Source: Gemmatimonadota bacterium
GTDB taxonomy: Bacteria > Latescibacterota > UBA2968 > UBA8231
Reading direction: 5' to 3'
Assembly (NCBI GenBank): GCA_028875335.1
Contig: JAPPEF010000085.1
Coordinates: 1-27,419 of the forward strand
DNA length: 27,419 nucleotides
Shown: in pieces, positions 7,890 to 15,452 of the stretch
Numbering within the stretch: the stretch's first letter is position 1
Layout: each line of letters begins with the position of its first letter
The notes under the pieces: model-generated
Databases searched by the model: none
What the model was told of the DNA's origin: nothing
What the model saw: only the letters and a program-made list of their open reading frames with translations
Position numbers and translations under genes: made by a program

Positions 7890-9020
7890 ATGAAACTCGA
7901 TGTCGTACAACTGACCCAAGAATTGGTTGCCTATCCCTCGGAAAGCCAAACCAGCAACGTCGAAGTCACCCAACACGTAGCCGGGGTCTTAGACCAGCTT
8001 GGTTTCCAAATAGAAGAGGTGCCCTACACCGATGAGGCGGGCGTGGATAAGCTCTCCATCGTCGGCAAGTTGGGCACTGGAGAGGGCGGGCTAGCCCTAA
8101 TGAGCCACGACGACGTCGTTCCCGCGAATCCCGCCGATGGTTGGCTCCGCGATCCCTACGAATCCTACGAGGCCAACGGCAAGCTCTACGGTCGCGGCTC
8201 CTGCGACATGAAAGGCCCCCTTGCCGCTTCGATTTGCGCGGCCGCCCGCTTCAAGGCCGCCGATCTCAAAGCCCCGCTCTACATCGTCGTCACGGCCGAC
8301 GAGGAGGTACTTTGCGTCGGCGCGCAAAAGGTCACGGCCCATTCCAAGTTCTTTGCCGAGGCCAGCACCGGCTGTGGCATTATCTGCGAACCCACCAGCC
8401 TCCGCGTAGTCCACGCCCACAAAGGCTCACTCGCCATGCAAGTCACGGCCAAAGGACGGCCCGCGCACACCAGCACCTTAAAGGGCACCAACGCCAACCT
8501 CAAGATGATCCCCTTTCTCGCGGAAATGAAGAGATTCAACGAGCGAGTGCTCAGCGCGCGTCGCTACCGCAACGAGGAATTCGCGCCGCCGCATTCCGAG
8601 TGGTGCATCGGCATCAACGACCACAACCGCGCCACCAACATCTCTCCTGCCCAGAGCATCTGTACCCTCAACTATCGCCCCATGCCCGGCATCGACGTCG
8701 ATGATATCATCGACAGAACCCGCAACAGTGCGAAAAAACACGGCCTCGACTTTGAGCTCAAACATCGCGGCGAGCCGCTCTACACGGCGGTGGACGCTCC
8801 ACTGGTCCGCACGGCGCTCAAGCTAACGGGCCGTCGCAAACCCACTACAGTGGCCTACGGCACCGACGGCATGGCTTTTTTCAAGAAAATGAAACAAATG
8901 ATCGTCCTCGGCCCAGGCGACATCGCGCAAGCCCACACCGCCAACGAATGGATCAAAACCGACCAACTGCACGCAGGCGTCGATCTCTACGCCCGCTTCA
9001 TCGAGCACACCTGCGTTTAG
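7890..9020 (+). CDS. M20-family metallohydrolase (ArgE/DapE type)
   Basis: A 376-residue zinc-dependent amidohydrolase. Motifs in order are SHDDVVP (metal ligand His73 and bridging Asp75), GRGSCDMKG (Asp106), TADEEV (Glu138-Glu139, general base and metal ligand), IICEPTS, and the late metal histidine in GDIAQAHTANEW. The dimerisation ('lid') domain starts around KGSLAMQVTAKGRPAHTST. The layout is that of acetylornithine deacetylase and succinyl-diaminopimelate desuccinylase, but motifs alone cannot decide the substrate. I chose the ATG at 7890, which has AGG 6 nt upstream and begins directly with MKLDVVQLTQELV. The frame stays open back to a TTG at 7761, but that would start inside the upstream terminator's T-tract and add 43 residues unlike the family. 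No neighbouring gene points to arginine or lysine synthesis. Confidence 0.88.
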   Translation: MKLDVVQLTQELVAYPSESQTSNVEVTQHVAGVLDQLGFQIEEVPYTDEAGVDKLSIVGKLGTGEGGLALMSHDDVVPANPADGWLRDPYESYEANGKLYGRGSCDMKGPLAASICAAARFKAADLKAPLYIVVTADEEVLCVGAQKVTAHSKFFAEASTGCGIICEPTSLRVVHAHKGSLAMQVTAKGRPAHTSTLKGTNANLKMIPFLAEMKRFNERVLSARRYRNEEFAPPHSEWCIGINDHNRATNISPAQSICTLNYRPMPGIDVDDIIDRTRNSAKKHGLDFELKHRGEPLYTAVDAPLVRTALKLTGRRKPTTVAYGTDGMAFFKKMKQMIVLGPGDIAQAHTANEWIKTDQLHAGVDLYARFIEHTCV

Positions 9021-9061
9021 ATGCCGAAAAGAGCTAACGTCGGAATTCTTTTTATTACGCG

Positions 9062-9079
9062 GTAAAGGAGGGTCTTTAC
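9062..9079. repeat. Short hairpin between convergent genes
   Basis: GTAAAG at 9062-9067 pairs with CTTTAC at 9074-9079 around a GAGGGT loop. It lies in the 84-bp gap between convergent stop codons. A T-rich tract (TTCTTTTTATT) lies just before it on the plus strand. It may help end transcription in either direction, but the stem is short, so a terminator call is not secure. Confidence 0.3.
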
Positions 9080-9104
9080 GGATCAGCAGGCTCTCGCTAC
9101 CCCT

Positions 9105-9914
9105 TCAATCCCAAAGCTCCACCCCAGCTAACTTCCGCCCCACACTCGTCAACTCAGCCGTCTTTTCTTCGTGATGCTCGCGTTCCTCGGCATAGCGCCC
9201 CAGCCCGGACAGCCGCCGCTGCCAAAAGTCCGTGCGCAACCGCCGCGCCTCTTCGCTCTCTCCGGCTGGACTCATAGTGATGTACTGCGCCACGCGAGGC
9301 GCGTCACCGCGATTGACGCTCGCCGTATGCGGCAGCGCAGTGCGCCAGATAACCAGATCGCCCGCTTCGGCACCGATGCGCTGCGCTCCCAAGGCCAGCA
9401 GGTCTTGCTCGCGGGGGTTGGCCCCCTCCGGCAGTCCGTCGAGCCACGCATCTAAGCGCTGATGGAACCCCGGCACGCAGATAAAGGCCCCCTGCTCGGC
9501 TGGCGTGTCGCTCAGATAGAGCACGCCCTGCACCCCAAAGGACAAAGGACGCTTATCCAAGGACGCGTCCCAGTGCAGATTGTGCTCGGGCGCATCTTTG
9601 TCTAAGGCCGGTGGATTGATGCTGGCCCGGTCGTGGCTGACCCACAGCTTGTCCGTGCCCCAAATCTGGCTAAAGGCCCGGTGTACCCGAGGGGCCGTGC
9701 GATTGTCCCACATGGTCTGGTGGTGGTAAATCTCGACCATGATGCCGCGCCGATCCTCTGGATACCAAGTCTCGGGATCGTCCGGGTCCATGCCCGTAAA
9801 CGCCCACACCGCCCGCCCAGTGCGCTCGGCCTGGTCGCGGTCGATTACCTGACGCGCAACCACGTACCCCGCTTCGGCAAAGAAATCCAGTTCTTCCCTA
9901 CTCAAGACATCCAT
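9105..9914 (-). CDS. PhyH-family Fe(II)/2-oxoglutarate dioxygenase
   Basis: A 269-residue cytosolic dioxygenase of the phytanoyl-CoA dioxygenase family. The iron-binding facial triad is visible as His114-x-Asp116 (NLHWDASLD) and His196 (ALPHTASV). Arg207 (DAPRVAQYI), about 11 residues after the last His, fits the 2-oxoglutarate carboxylate ligand. The opening LDFFAEAGYVVARQVI is the usual PhyH N-terminal helix. I chose the ATG at 9914 because GAGGGG lies 7 nt upstream. The frame remains open to 10085, but that extension overlaps the asd gene and its residues are low-complexity Arg/Ala. It starts 14 nt after the aspartate-semialdehyde dehydrogenase stop, so it is the last gene of the threonine operon. 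The substrate is unknown; an amino-acid or aspartate-derived compound is only an inference from context. Confidence 0.88.
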   Translation of the reverse strand: MDVLSREELDFFAEAGYVVARQVIDRDQAERTGRAVWAFTGMDPDDPETWYPEDRRGIMVEIYHHQTMWDNRTAPRVHRAFSQIWGTDKLWVSHDRASINPPALDKDAPEHNLHWDASLDKRPLSFGVQGVLYLSDTPAEQGAFICVPGFHQRLDAWLDGLPEGANPREQDLLALGAQRIGAEAGDLVIWRTALPHTASVNRGDAPRVAQYITMSPAGESEEARRLRTDFWQRRLSGLGRYAEEREHHEEKTAELTSVGRKLAGVELWD

Positions 9915-9928
9915 GGCAGGCCCCCTCG

Positions 9929-10951
9929 TTATAGCAATTTGCGCGCGATGAGCTCCTCGGCGATTTGCACGGCGTTTAGAGCCGCACCCTTGCGCAACTG
10001 ATCGCCGCTGACCCACAAGTCCAGCCCAGTTCCGTCGGGCCGCGAAATATCCTGGCGAATGCGCCCGACTAGCACTTCGTCGCAACCGGACGCCTCAATC
10101 GGCATGGGGAAATAATTCTGCGCGGGATCATTCACGATCCGCACGCCCTCAGCCTGCGCTAAGATAGCCTCGGCTTCAGCAGCAGAAAAGGGTTCGGCAA
10201 ACTCCACGTTGATCGCCTCGGAATGCGCCCGCAGCACGGGCACGCGAATGGTCGTGGCCGAGATCTGCAGCGCGTCGTCGTGGAACATTTTGCGAGTCTC
10301 GCGCACCATTTTCAGCTCTTCTTCGCAATACCCCTCCGGCCCGACAGCCGAATCGTGCGAAAACAAATTAAAGGCGATCGGGTGCGGGAATTCAGCCGGC
10401 TCGGCTTCCTGCCCGGCAAGCACTTGCCGCGTCTGCTCTTCCAACTCCTGCATGGCCGGCGCTCCTGCGCCACTGACGGCCTGATAGGTCGAGACCACGA
10501 TGCGCTTGACCTGACGCCGCTGATAGAGCGGCCAGACCGCCACGTCCATGATGATCGTCGAACAATTTGGGTTGGCGATGATGCCGCGATGCGCCGCCAA
10601 GTCCTCGGGGTTGATCTCGGGCACTACCAGCGGCACATCCGGGTCCATGCGATAGGCCGACGTGTTATCGACGACTACCGCGCCCGCGGCCACTGCGTGT
10701 GGATTAAACTGCTTGCTCAAACTACCCCCGGCCGAAGCCAAGACAATATCCACGCCGGCAAAGGAATCCTCGCCGAGCTCCTGCACCTGAATCGAGCTGC
10801 CGTTAAAGGAAATGGCGCGTCCAGCCGAGCGGGCCGAGGCCAACAGCCGCAACTCGCCGACGGGAAATTCGCGCTCGGCGAGGATTTCTAACAGCACCTG
10901 CCCTACGGCGCCAGTCGCGCCCATAATAGCTACGTTGTACGTGTCAGTCAC
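9929..10951 (-). CDS. asd: Aspartate-semialdehyde dehydrogenase
   Basis: About 340 residues. The enzyme reduces aspartyl phosphate to aspartate semialdehyde with NADPH, the branch point to lysine, methionine and threonine. The Rossmann motif is VAIMGATGAVGQ. Counting from the upstream ATG at 10957, the nucleophile is Cys132 (ANPNCST), substrate contacts include TYQAVSGAG, and the acid/base His245 lies in RVPVLRAHSE. The start needs care. The ATG at 10957 sits only 2 nt after a GGAG site, while the GTG two codons later (10949-10951) has an ideal 8-nt spacer. That GTG overlaps the upstream TGA as GTGA, a standard translational-coupling arrangement, so I prefer it. The gene sits between the phosphoglycerate-mutase-like gene and a PhyH gene in the threonine operon. 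Confidence 0.93.
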   Translation of the reverse strand: MTDTYNVAIMGATGAVGQVLLEILAEREFPVGELRLLASARSAGRAISFNGSSIQVQELGEDSFAGVDIVLASAGGSLSKQFNPHAVAAGAVVVDNTSAYRMDPDVPLVVPEINPEDLAAHRGIIANPNCSTIIMDVAVWPLYQRRQVKRIVVSTYQAVSGAGAPAMQELEEQTRQVLAGQEAEPAEFPHPIAFNLFSHDSAVGPEGYCEEELKMVRETRKMFHDDALQISATTIRVPVLRAHSEAINVEFAEPFSAAEAEAILAQAEGVRIVNDPAQNYFPMPIEASGCDEVLVGRIRQDISRPDGTGLDLWVSGDQLRKGAALNAVQIAEELIARKLL

Positions 10952-12138
10952 CGGCATCTCTCCGTGAGATAATCCATTAATACATGTCCGTGCTCTACCT
11001 GCATACTACCCCACTCGGCCGCCCGCTCTCCATAGGCTTGCATTGGGTCCGCCTCAATCCCCGTCCCCCACAGCACAAAGGGCACCGGCTCGCGGCTGTG
11101 GGTACGCCGCACAATGGGCGTGCGGTGGTCGGGGGTGAGTAGCACCCGATGCGGCCCCATCGACTCTAGCTCCGCCAAGATCGGGCCGACGACGCGGGCG
11201 TCGAAATCCTCAATCGCTTGCACCTTGGCCTGCGGATCGCCGTTATGTCCGGCTTCGTCTGGTGCCTCGACGTGGACATAGACAAAATCGGCGCGCTGCA
11301 AGGCCGCCAGCGCGTATTCGGCCTTGCCCTCGTAGTTGGTGTCGAGATACCCAGTAATACCGGGCACCTCAATAACATCTAAGCCCGCGCTCTTGCCGAT
11401 GCCGCGCACCAAGTCAACAGCCGAGATGACGCCACCCTGCAACCCATAGCGCTCCGACAAAGGCGTCAACCGCAGCGCGCGTCCAGACCCCCACAGCCAT
11501 ATCGCATTGGCCGGCCGCTCCCCGCGAGCCGAGCGGGCTGCATTGACCGGCGCGTCCGCGAGAATGGGGCTGGCCGCGGCCATGAGGGCGCGGATTCTCT
11601 CAGCTCCTTCACCTGTAGGCTCATGCGCGGCCATGGACTCGCCCATGATGTCGTGCGGCGGATAGGTCTCCACTTCTTCCGGGCCGCGATCCCACACCAG
11701 CAAGTGGCGATAGCCTACCCCGGGATAGAAGCGCAAAGACGGCCCCCCCAACTCAGCGGCCAAGGCCCCCACCAACTCGGCCGCTTCTTCGCTGGCGATG
11801 TGGCCGGCGCTGTAATCGACCAGCACGTCGCCCTCTCCGTAGATCAGGTTCATACGGAAGGCCACCCCGTCATCGCCCAGATCGACGCCCATACTCGCAG
11901 CTTCCAACGGCGCGCGGCCCGTGTAGTGCACCCGGCTGTCGTACCCGAAAATTTCGAGGTTGCCGATGTCGCTGCCCGGATGCCGCTGCGCGGGAATCAT
12001 CTGCACCAATCCCCCAGTTCCCTCGCGGGCCAAGCGATCCATGCAGGGCGTTGCAGCCGCCTCCAACGGCGTCTGCCCGTCCAGTTCGTCGAGCGGATAG
12101 TCCGCCGCCCCATCGGGCACCAACACGACGTAGCGCAC
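10948..12138 (-). CDS. Phosphoglycerate-mutase-like protein, proposed homoserine kinase
   Basis: A 396-residue member of the alkaline-phosphatase superfamily, close to archaeal-type cofactor-independent phosphoglycerate mutase (ApgM). Visible metal-site motifs are LVPDGAAD (Asp9), HPGSDIGNLEIFGYD (Ser56, the phospho-acceptor position), EAPDEAGHNGD, TPDHRTPIV and the late THS histidine. A bacterial branch of this family (I recall TIGR02535) was proposed to be a non-orthologous homoserine kinase because it occurs beside threonine genes in genomes lacking thrB. The context here fits exactly: homoserine dehydrogenase ends 2 nt upstream and aspartate-semialdehyde dehydrogenase overlaps downstream. 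No GHMP-type thrB or threonine synthase is present in the window. The start is GTG, with GGAGG inside the end of hom, 10 nt upstream. Glycolytic phosphoglycerate mutase activity remains the alternative. Confidence 0.85.
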   Translation of the reverse strand: MRYVVLVPDGAADYPLDELDGQTPLEAAATPCMDRLAREGTGGLVQMIPAQRHPGSDIGNLEIFGYDSRVHYTGRAPLEAASMGVDLGDDGVAFRMNLIYGEGDVLVDYSAGHIASEEAAELVGALAAELGGPSLRFYPGVGYRHLLVWDRGPEEVETYPPHDIMGESMAAHEPTGEGAERIRALMAAASPILADAPVNAARSARGERPANAIWLWGSGRALRLTPLSERYGLQGGVISAVDLVRGIGKSAGLDVIEVPGITGYLDTNYEGKAEYALAALQRADFVYVHVEAPDEAGHNGDPQAKVQAIEDFDARVVGPILAELESMGPHRVLLTPDHRTPIVRRTHSREPVPFVLWGTGIEADPMQAYGERAAEWGSMQVEHGHVLMDYLTERCR

Positions 12139-12140
12139 GC

Positions 12141-13433
12141 TTAGAGATCCTCCATGCGGATGAGCTTGACTGCCCCCTGCACCGCATCGAGTGTGGCCAC
12201 GGCCTGCTGCGCTCGCTGCATCGCGGCTTCGCGCGCCTCGTGGGTGACGATGACCAGCGGCACGGAGCCGCCCTCAAAGTCGCGCTCCTTTTGGATGACC
12301 GAGGCAATGCTGATGCGCTCCTCGGCCAAAATGCGCGCGATACCCGCAAGCACCCCAGGCTGGTCGCGGACTAAGACTCGGATAAAGTAGCGCATCTGCA
12401 CGTCCTCAATGGGCACGACCGAGACGGCGTCCTCGCCCAAGATCATGTCGCCGATGGACGTGCTAGCGCCGGCGGCTTTGCGCTCGACCAACTCGACCAT
12501 ATCCGCCACCACCGCGCTGGCCGTGGGTAGCTGCCCGGCCCCGCGACCGGAAAACACTTGCGGCCCCACCGCAGACCCCTGCACCTGAATGGCGTTGAAT
12601 TCGTCGTGGATGTTGGCCAACAGCGCGTCCTCCGGCACCATGGCCGGATGCACCCGGGCCTCGACGCGCCCGTCCTGTTGCTTGGCAATAGCCAGTAGCT
12701 TGATTGCATACCCCAACTCACGGGCGTATTCAATGTCCCGGCTCTCGATCTGCTCGATTCCCTCGCAAAACACATCGCGGCCCGTACCCGTGCAGTGAAA
12801 GGCAATGCGGCAGAGAATAGCCAACTTCTGCGCAGCATCCATGCCGCTCACATCCATAGTCGGGTCTGGCTCGGCGTAGCCTTGGTCTTGGGCTTCTTTG
12901 AGGACGTCGTCGTAGTCGCCTGCGCCACGGCTCATGCGCGTGAGCATGTAGTTCGTAGTGCCGTTGAGAATGCCGTACAGAGACTCGACCCGATTGGCCA
13001 CCAAGCCGTTGCGCAACGAGCGGATGATAGGGATGCCAGCTGCGACGCTGGCTTCAAACATCAAGTCCGCTCCATTGGCCAGCGCCAGTTCAAAAAGCTC
13101 CTCTCCCCGTTCGGCGAGCAGGGCCTTGTTGGCCGTCACCACATCCTTGCCCTGCCGCAGGGCCTTGCTCACCCACTCAAAGGCCGGGGACGCACCGGTC
13201 AATTCTACCACCATTTGCACCTCTGGGTCGGCGACGACCGCGCTGGCGTCCGCCGTCAACAACTCCGGTGCTATGGCGGGACTGCGTGGCTTGTCCAAGT
13301 CGCGCACAGCCACGCGCCGCAATGCAAAATCCACGTGCTTGCGCCGCCGCAGCGACGCGGGCGCATCCTGCAACAACTCGACCACGCCGCTGCCGACCGT
13401 GCCCAAACCGATTAAACCCACTCCTATTGGCAT
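12141..13433 (-). CDS. hom: Homoserine dehydrogenase with C-terminal ACT domain
   Basis: About 430 residues. It reduces aspartate semialdehyde to homoserine. The NAD(P) motif is VGLIGLGTVGSGVV at the N-terminus. Family motifs follow: VTANKALLAERG, FEASVAAGIPIIRSL, GILNGTTNYML and YAEPDPTMDVSGMDAAQKLA, with the catalytic Asp/Lys region in the last. An ACT regulatory domain occupies about the last 75 residues (RYFIRVLVRDQPGVLAGIAR) and suggests feedback control, typically by threonine. The start is uncertain. The ATG at 13433 fits the family length and has AAGGA 13 nt upstream. An ATG at 13460 adds nine residues but has no ribosome-binding site and lies only about 10 nt from the predicted transcription start. 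It is the first gene of the hom - kinase-like - asd - PhyH operon. Confidence 0.93.
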   Translation of the reverse strand: MPIGVGLIGLGTVGSGVVELLQDAPASLRRRKHVDFALRRVAVRDLDKPRSPAIAPELLTADASAVVADPEVQMVVELTGASPAFEWVSKALRQGKDVVTANKALLAERGEELFELALANGADLMFEASVAAGIPIIRSLRNGLVANRVESLYGILNGTTNYMLTRMSRGAGDYDDVLKEAQDQGYAEPDPTMDVSGMDAAQKLAILCRIAFHCTGTGRDVFCEGIEQIESRDIEYARELGYAIKLLAIAKQQDGRVEARVHPAMVPEDALLANIHDEFNAIQVQGSAVGPQVFSGRGAGQLPTASAVVADMVELVERKAAGASTSIGDMILGEDAVSVVPIEDVQMRYFIRVLVRDQPGVLAGIARILAEERISIASVIQKERDFEGGSVPLVIVTHEAREAAMQRAQQAVATLDAVQGAVKLIRMEDL

Positions 13434-13476
13434 GTCTTTGCCCAATTCCTTGTTTCGCATCAAGTTAAAAGCCTTA

Positions 13477-13506
13477 AATATAGAGGGCGACGCGCTTTTT
13501 TGGCAA
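13477..13506 (-). promoter_or_regulatory. Sigma-70-like promoter of the threonine operon
   Basis: On the minus strand, TTGCCA (13506-13501, 5 of 6 match to TTGACA) is followed after 18 nt by TATATT (13482-13477, 5 of 6 match to TATAAT). The start of transcription would fall near 13470, which favours the hom start codon at 13433. No attenuator-like leader peptide is visible in the short leader. Confidence 0.5.
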
Positions 13507-13520
13507 GGTGCGCGCCCCGG

Positions 13521-13549
13521 TGGATGGCCGCACTAAGACACCCTATATT
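13521..13549 (+). promoter_or_regulatory. Weak promoter candidate for the 95-residue protein gene
   Basis: TATATT at 13544-13549 has a 17-nt spacer back to TGGATG (13521-13526), which matches the -35 consensus at only three positions. The -10 element and its flanks (CCCTATATTAAGG) are roughly the mirror image of the divergent hom -10 region (CCTTAAATATAGAGGG at 13472-13487), giving a loosely symmetric divergent promoter. Confidence 0.3.
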
Positions 13550-13581
13550 AAGGGGACACACGACGACTGGAGCCTACCATT

Positions 13582-13869
13582 ATGGACCTCAAAGCCTTCA
13601 AACTGAGTCTGCAAGACCAGACCCCACCGGAGACCTCCCAAGCCCTGCAAGCCCTCTGGTACGATGCCAAGGGCGAATGGGACAAAGCCCACGAGCTAGC
13701 CCAGCAAGTGCCCGACCCCATCGGAGCTTGGGTCCACGCTTATTTACACCGGGTCGAGGGCGACGAAAGCAACGCCGGCTATTGGTACCGGCGGGCGCAC
13801 AAGCCGCACAGCGAGGCGTCGCTGCCCGAAGAATGGGAGGAGATCGCCAGCGCCCTCCTCAGCGACTAA
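13582..13869 (+). CDS. Small conserved TPR-like protein
   Basis: A 95-residue soluble protein, rich in Trp, Ala and Glu. ALQALWYDAKGEWDKAHELA and GAWVHAYLHRVEGDESNAGYW look like two helical hairpins with TPR/Sel1-like periodicity, followed by WYRRAHKP. I recognise this 'KGxWDxAHxLxQ...AxWVHAYLHRxEGDxxNAxYWYRRA' pattern from short uncharacterised proteins widespread in bacteria, but no function is known to me. A GGAG site lies 9 nt before the ATG. It is transcribed divergently from the threonine operon. Its stop codon overlaps the stop of the convergent flippase gene by 4 nt (CTAA at 13866-13869), leaving no room for a conventional terminator. Confidence 0.8.
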   Translation: MDLKAFKLSLQDQTPPETSQALQALWYDAKGEWDKAHELAQQVPDPIGAWVHAYLHRVEGDESNAGYWYRRAHKPHSEASLPEEWEEIASALLSD

Positions 13870-15371
13870 CGCATCCGCGTCAACGCCCGCCAAGTGTGGG
13901 TCAGTTCCGCCCGGTCTTGTGGGTAGGCCCAAGTCAGGGCACCGATCAGCACCACAAAGCACATCCCTCCTACAGCCACCTGCAAAAAGTCGCCGCCCAA
14001 GTCCGCGCTAACCCAACGGCAGCCCACAGCGGCCGCCCCGGCTCCTGCGCCGATTCTCAGCAAGCGGCCCCAAGGCATGAGCCGATACCAGCCACAGCGC
14101 AAGTGCCAGCCAATAGCCACCAACAAGAAGGCTACTTGTAAGTACGTCACCAGTGTGGTAGCCACGGCCGGGCCGAGGAAGGCCCACTCGGGATGCGCCG
14201 CCTGCAAATAGGCAACGAGCACCAAGCTCAAGCCGATATTGCAACACAGATCCCCCACGCTACCCCACAGCGCCCAGCGCGCCTTGCCCATGCCCACCAG
14301 CAGCGGACTGTACGCGGCACAGCGCAGTGGCAACACCAATAGATAGATGCGGAAGACCCAAGCCGAGCGGTCGTATTCCGGGAAGAGCCAGCCGATCAGC
14401 GACCCAGCAAAAGCGAGCAGGAAGGCCGCCAGCGGCAACACCAACAGGGCTAGACGAGAGACCGCGCGCTGCCACAGCACCAGTATTTCATCGAGCTGGC
14501 CCTCTTGGAAGAACCGGCTGACTTCCGGGATCAACACGGCTGTCACCGCCGACAGCAGCAGGCTGATCGGCACCTCAATAGCCCCAAAATTGTACTCGGC
14601 AAACGCGCCAGCCGCGAAGAAGTGCATTACCACAAAGCGATCGACGTAGCGCGAGAGGCTACCTACTGCGTCGTTGAGGCCAACCGGACGCGTATAGCGC
14701 ATCAACTCACCCAATCCTTCCCATTCCCACCAGCGCCCACCCCCCAATGCCAAGCGCACCAGTCCGCAGATGGCGAGCAAGCGCAACACGCCCAACCCCG
14801 AAAACAGCGCCAGCACCTGCTCGGGCGTCCAGCCCAGCCATAGAGCGCCCCCCGCACCGGTGGCTAATGCGCCACCCATAGCCAGTTGCAGCCAAGCCAA
14901 GTAGTGCTCGCGGTCCGCGGCCACCAAGGCCGTTTCAGCCCCACCAGCGGCGATCACCGCAAAGAGATAGGGCAGAAACGGCAGCAGGTACGCGGCAACC
15001 TGCTCGCTATCGCCGCCTTCTTGCACCAACACATCGGCCAACTGCGGCCCCCACAACCACAGGCATCCAGCCAATATCAAACCCGACGCAGCCAAACACA
15101 GCAGTACTTGACCGACGAGTAAGCGCGGTTCGCTCCGCCGCGGAAAGAAGTAGAGCAAACTCGTGGGCAGCCCAAGCAAAAACACCGGGATCAGCGCGTT
15201 GCCCACCACCCAAACCGCCATAAAAAGCCCGCATTCTTCCGCAGTCCAAGCGCGGGCGACTAGCGCATAGATGGCTATGAGACTAGCGGTATTGGCCGCG
15301 CGGCCAGCAGCCACGACGCCGATCTTGCGAGTCAGCCGCCCTCGTCCACCCTGTCGATCCTGTCCAGCCAT
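13866..15371 (-). CDS. Polysaccharide/oligosaccharide flippase (Wzx/MATE-MVF-like)
   Basis: A 501-residue integral membrane protein with around 12-14 hydrophobic segments and short polar loops, the usual size and layout of Wzx-type flippases in the MOP exporter superfamily. Recognisable stretches include the N-terminal IGVVAAGRAANTASLIAIYALVARAW with GLFMAVWVVGNALIPVFLLGLP, and the mid-protein SRYVDRFVVMHFFAAGAFAEYNFGAIEVP, which matches the 'D...I...F...A.YN.A..I' pattern of these transporters. Its role would be to move lipid-linked sugars across the inner membrane for a surface polysaccharide. I chose the ATG at 15371, whose protein begins MAGQDRQGGRG just before the first membrane segment. 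The open frame to 15503 would overlap the divergent gene and add a polar tail unlike the family. The ribosome-binding site is weak. No glycosyltransferase genes flank it. Confidence 0.85.
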   Translation of the reverse strand: MAGQDRQGGRGRLTRKIGVVAAGRAANTASLIAIYALVARAWTAEECGLFMAVWVVGNALIPVFLLGLPTSLLYFFPRRSEPRLLVGQVLLCLAASGLILAGCLWLWGPQLADVLVQEGGDSEQVAAYLLPFLPYLFAVIAAGGAETALVAADREHYLAWLQLAMGGALATGAGGALWLGWTPEQVLALFSGLGVLRLLAICGLVRLALGGGRWWEWEGLGELMRYTRPVGLNDAVGSLSRYVDRFVVMHFFAAGAFAEYNFGAIEVPISLLLSAVTAVLIPEVSRFFQEGQLDEILVLWQRAVSRLALLVLPLAAFLLAFAGSLIGWLFPEYDRSAWVFRIYLLVLPLRCAAYSPLLVGMGKARWALWGSVGDLCCNIGLSLVLVAYLQAAHPEWAFLGPAVATTLVTYLQVAFLLVAIGWHLRCGWYRLMPWGRLLRIGAGAGAAAVGCRWVSADLGGDFLQVAVGGMCFVVLIGALTWAYPQDRAELTHTWRALTRMR

Positions 15372-15381
15372 GGTACTCAGC

Positions 15382-15410
15382 TTGACAGCGGCTGTGCCGC
15401 GCTGTATAAC
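15382..15410 (+). promoter_or_regulatory. Near-consensus sigma-70 promoter
   Basis: A perfect TTGACA at 15382-15387, an exactly 17-nt spacer and TATAAC at 15405-15410 (5 of 6 match). The predicted start is near 15417, about 36 nt before the Gfo/Idh/MocA ATG. The spacer contains a perfect GCGGC-TGT-GCCGC inverted repeat (15388-15400), which may be an operator. Confidence 0.7.
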
Positions 15411-15452
15411 ACCTTGCCCATCATTGAACTTTTCTGGTAAAAGGAGGTCGCT

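Noticed and set aside
9915..10085. N-terminal extension of the PhyH protein
   Set aside because: It lies within the asd coding region and reads as Arg/Ala-rich shadow sequence; a good Shine-Dalgarno supports 9914.
12795..13415. Plus-strand 206-codon frame
   Set aside because: Antisense shadow of homoserine dehydrogenase; GC-skewed composition without family motifs.
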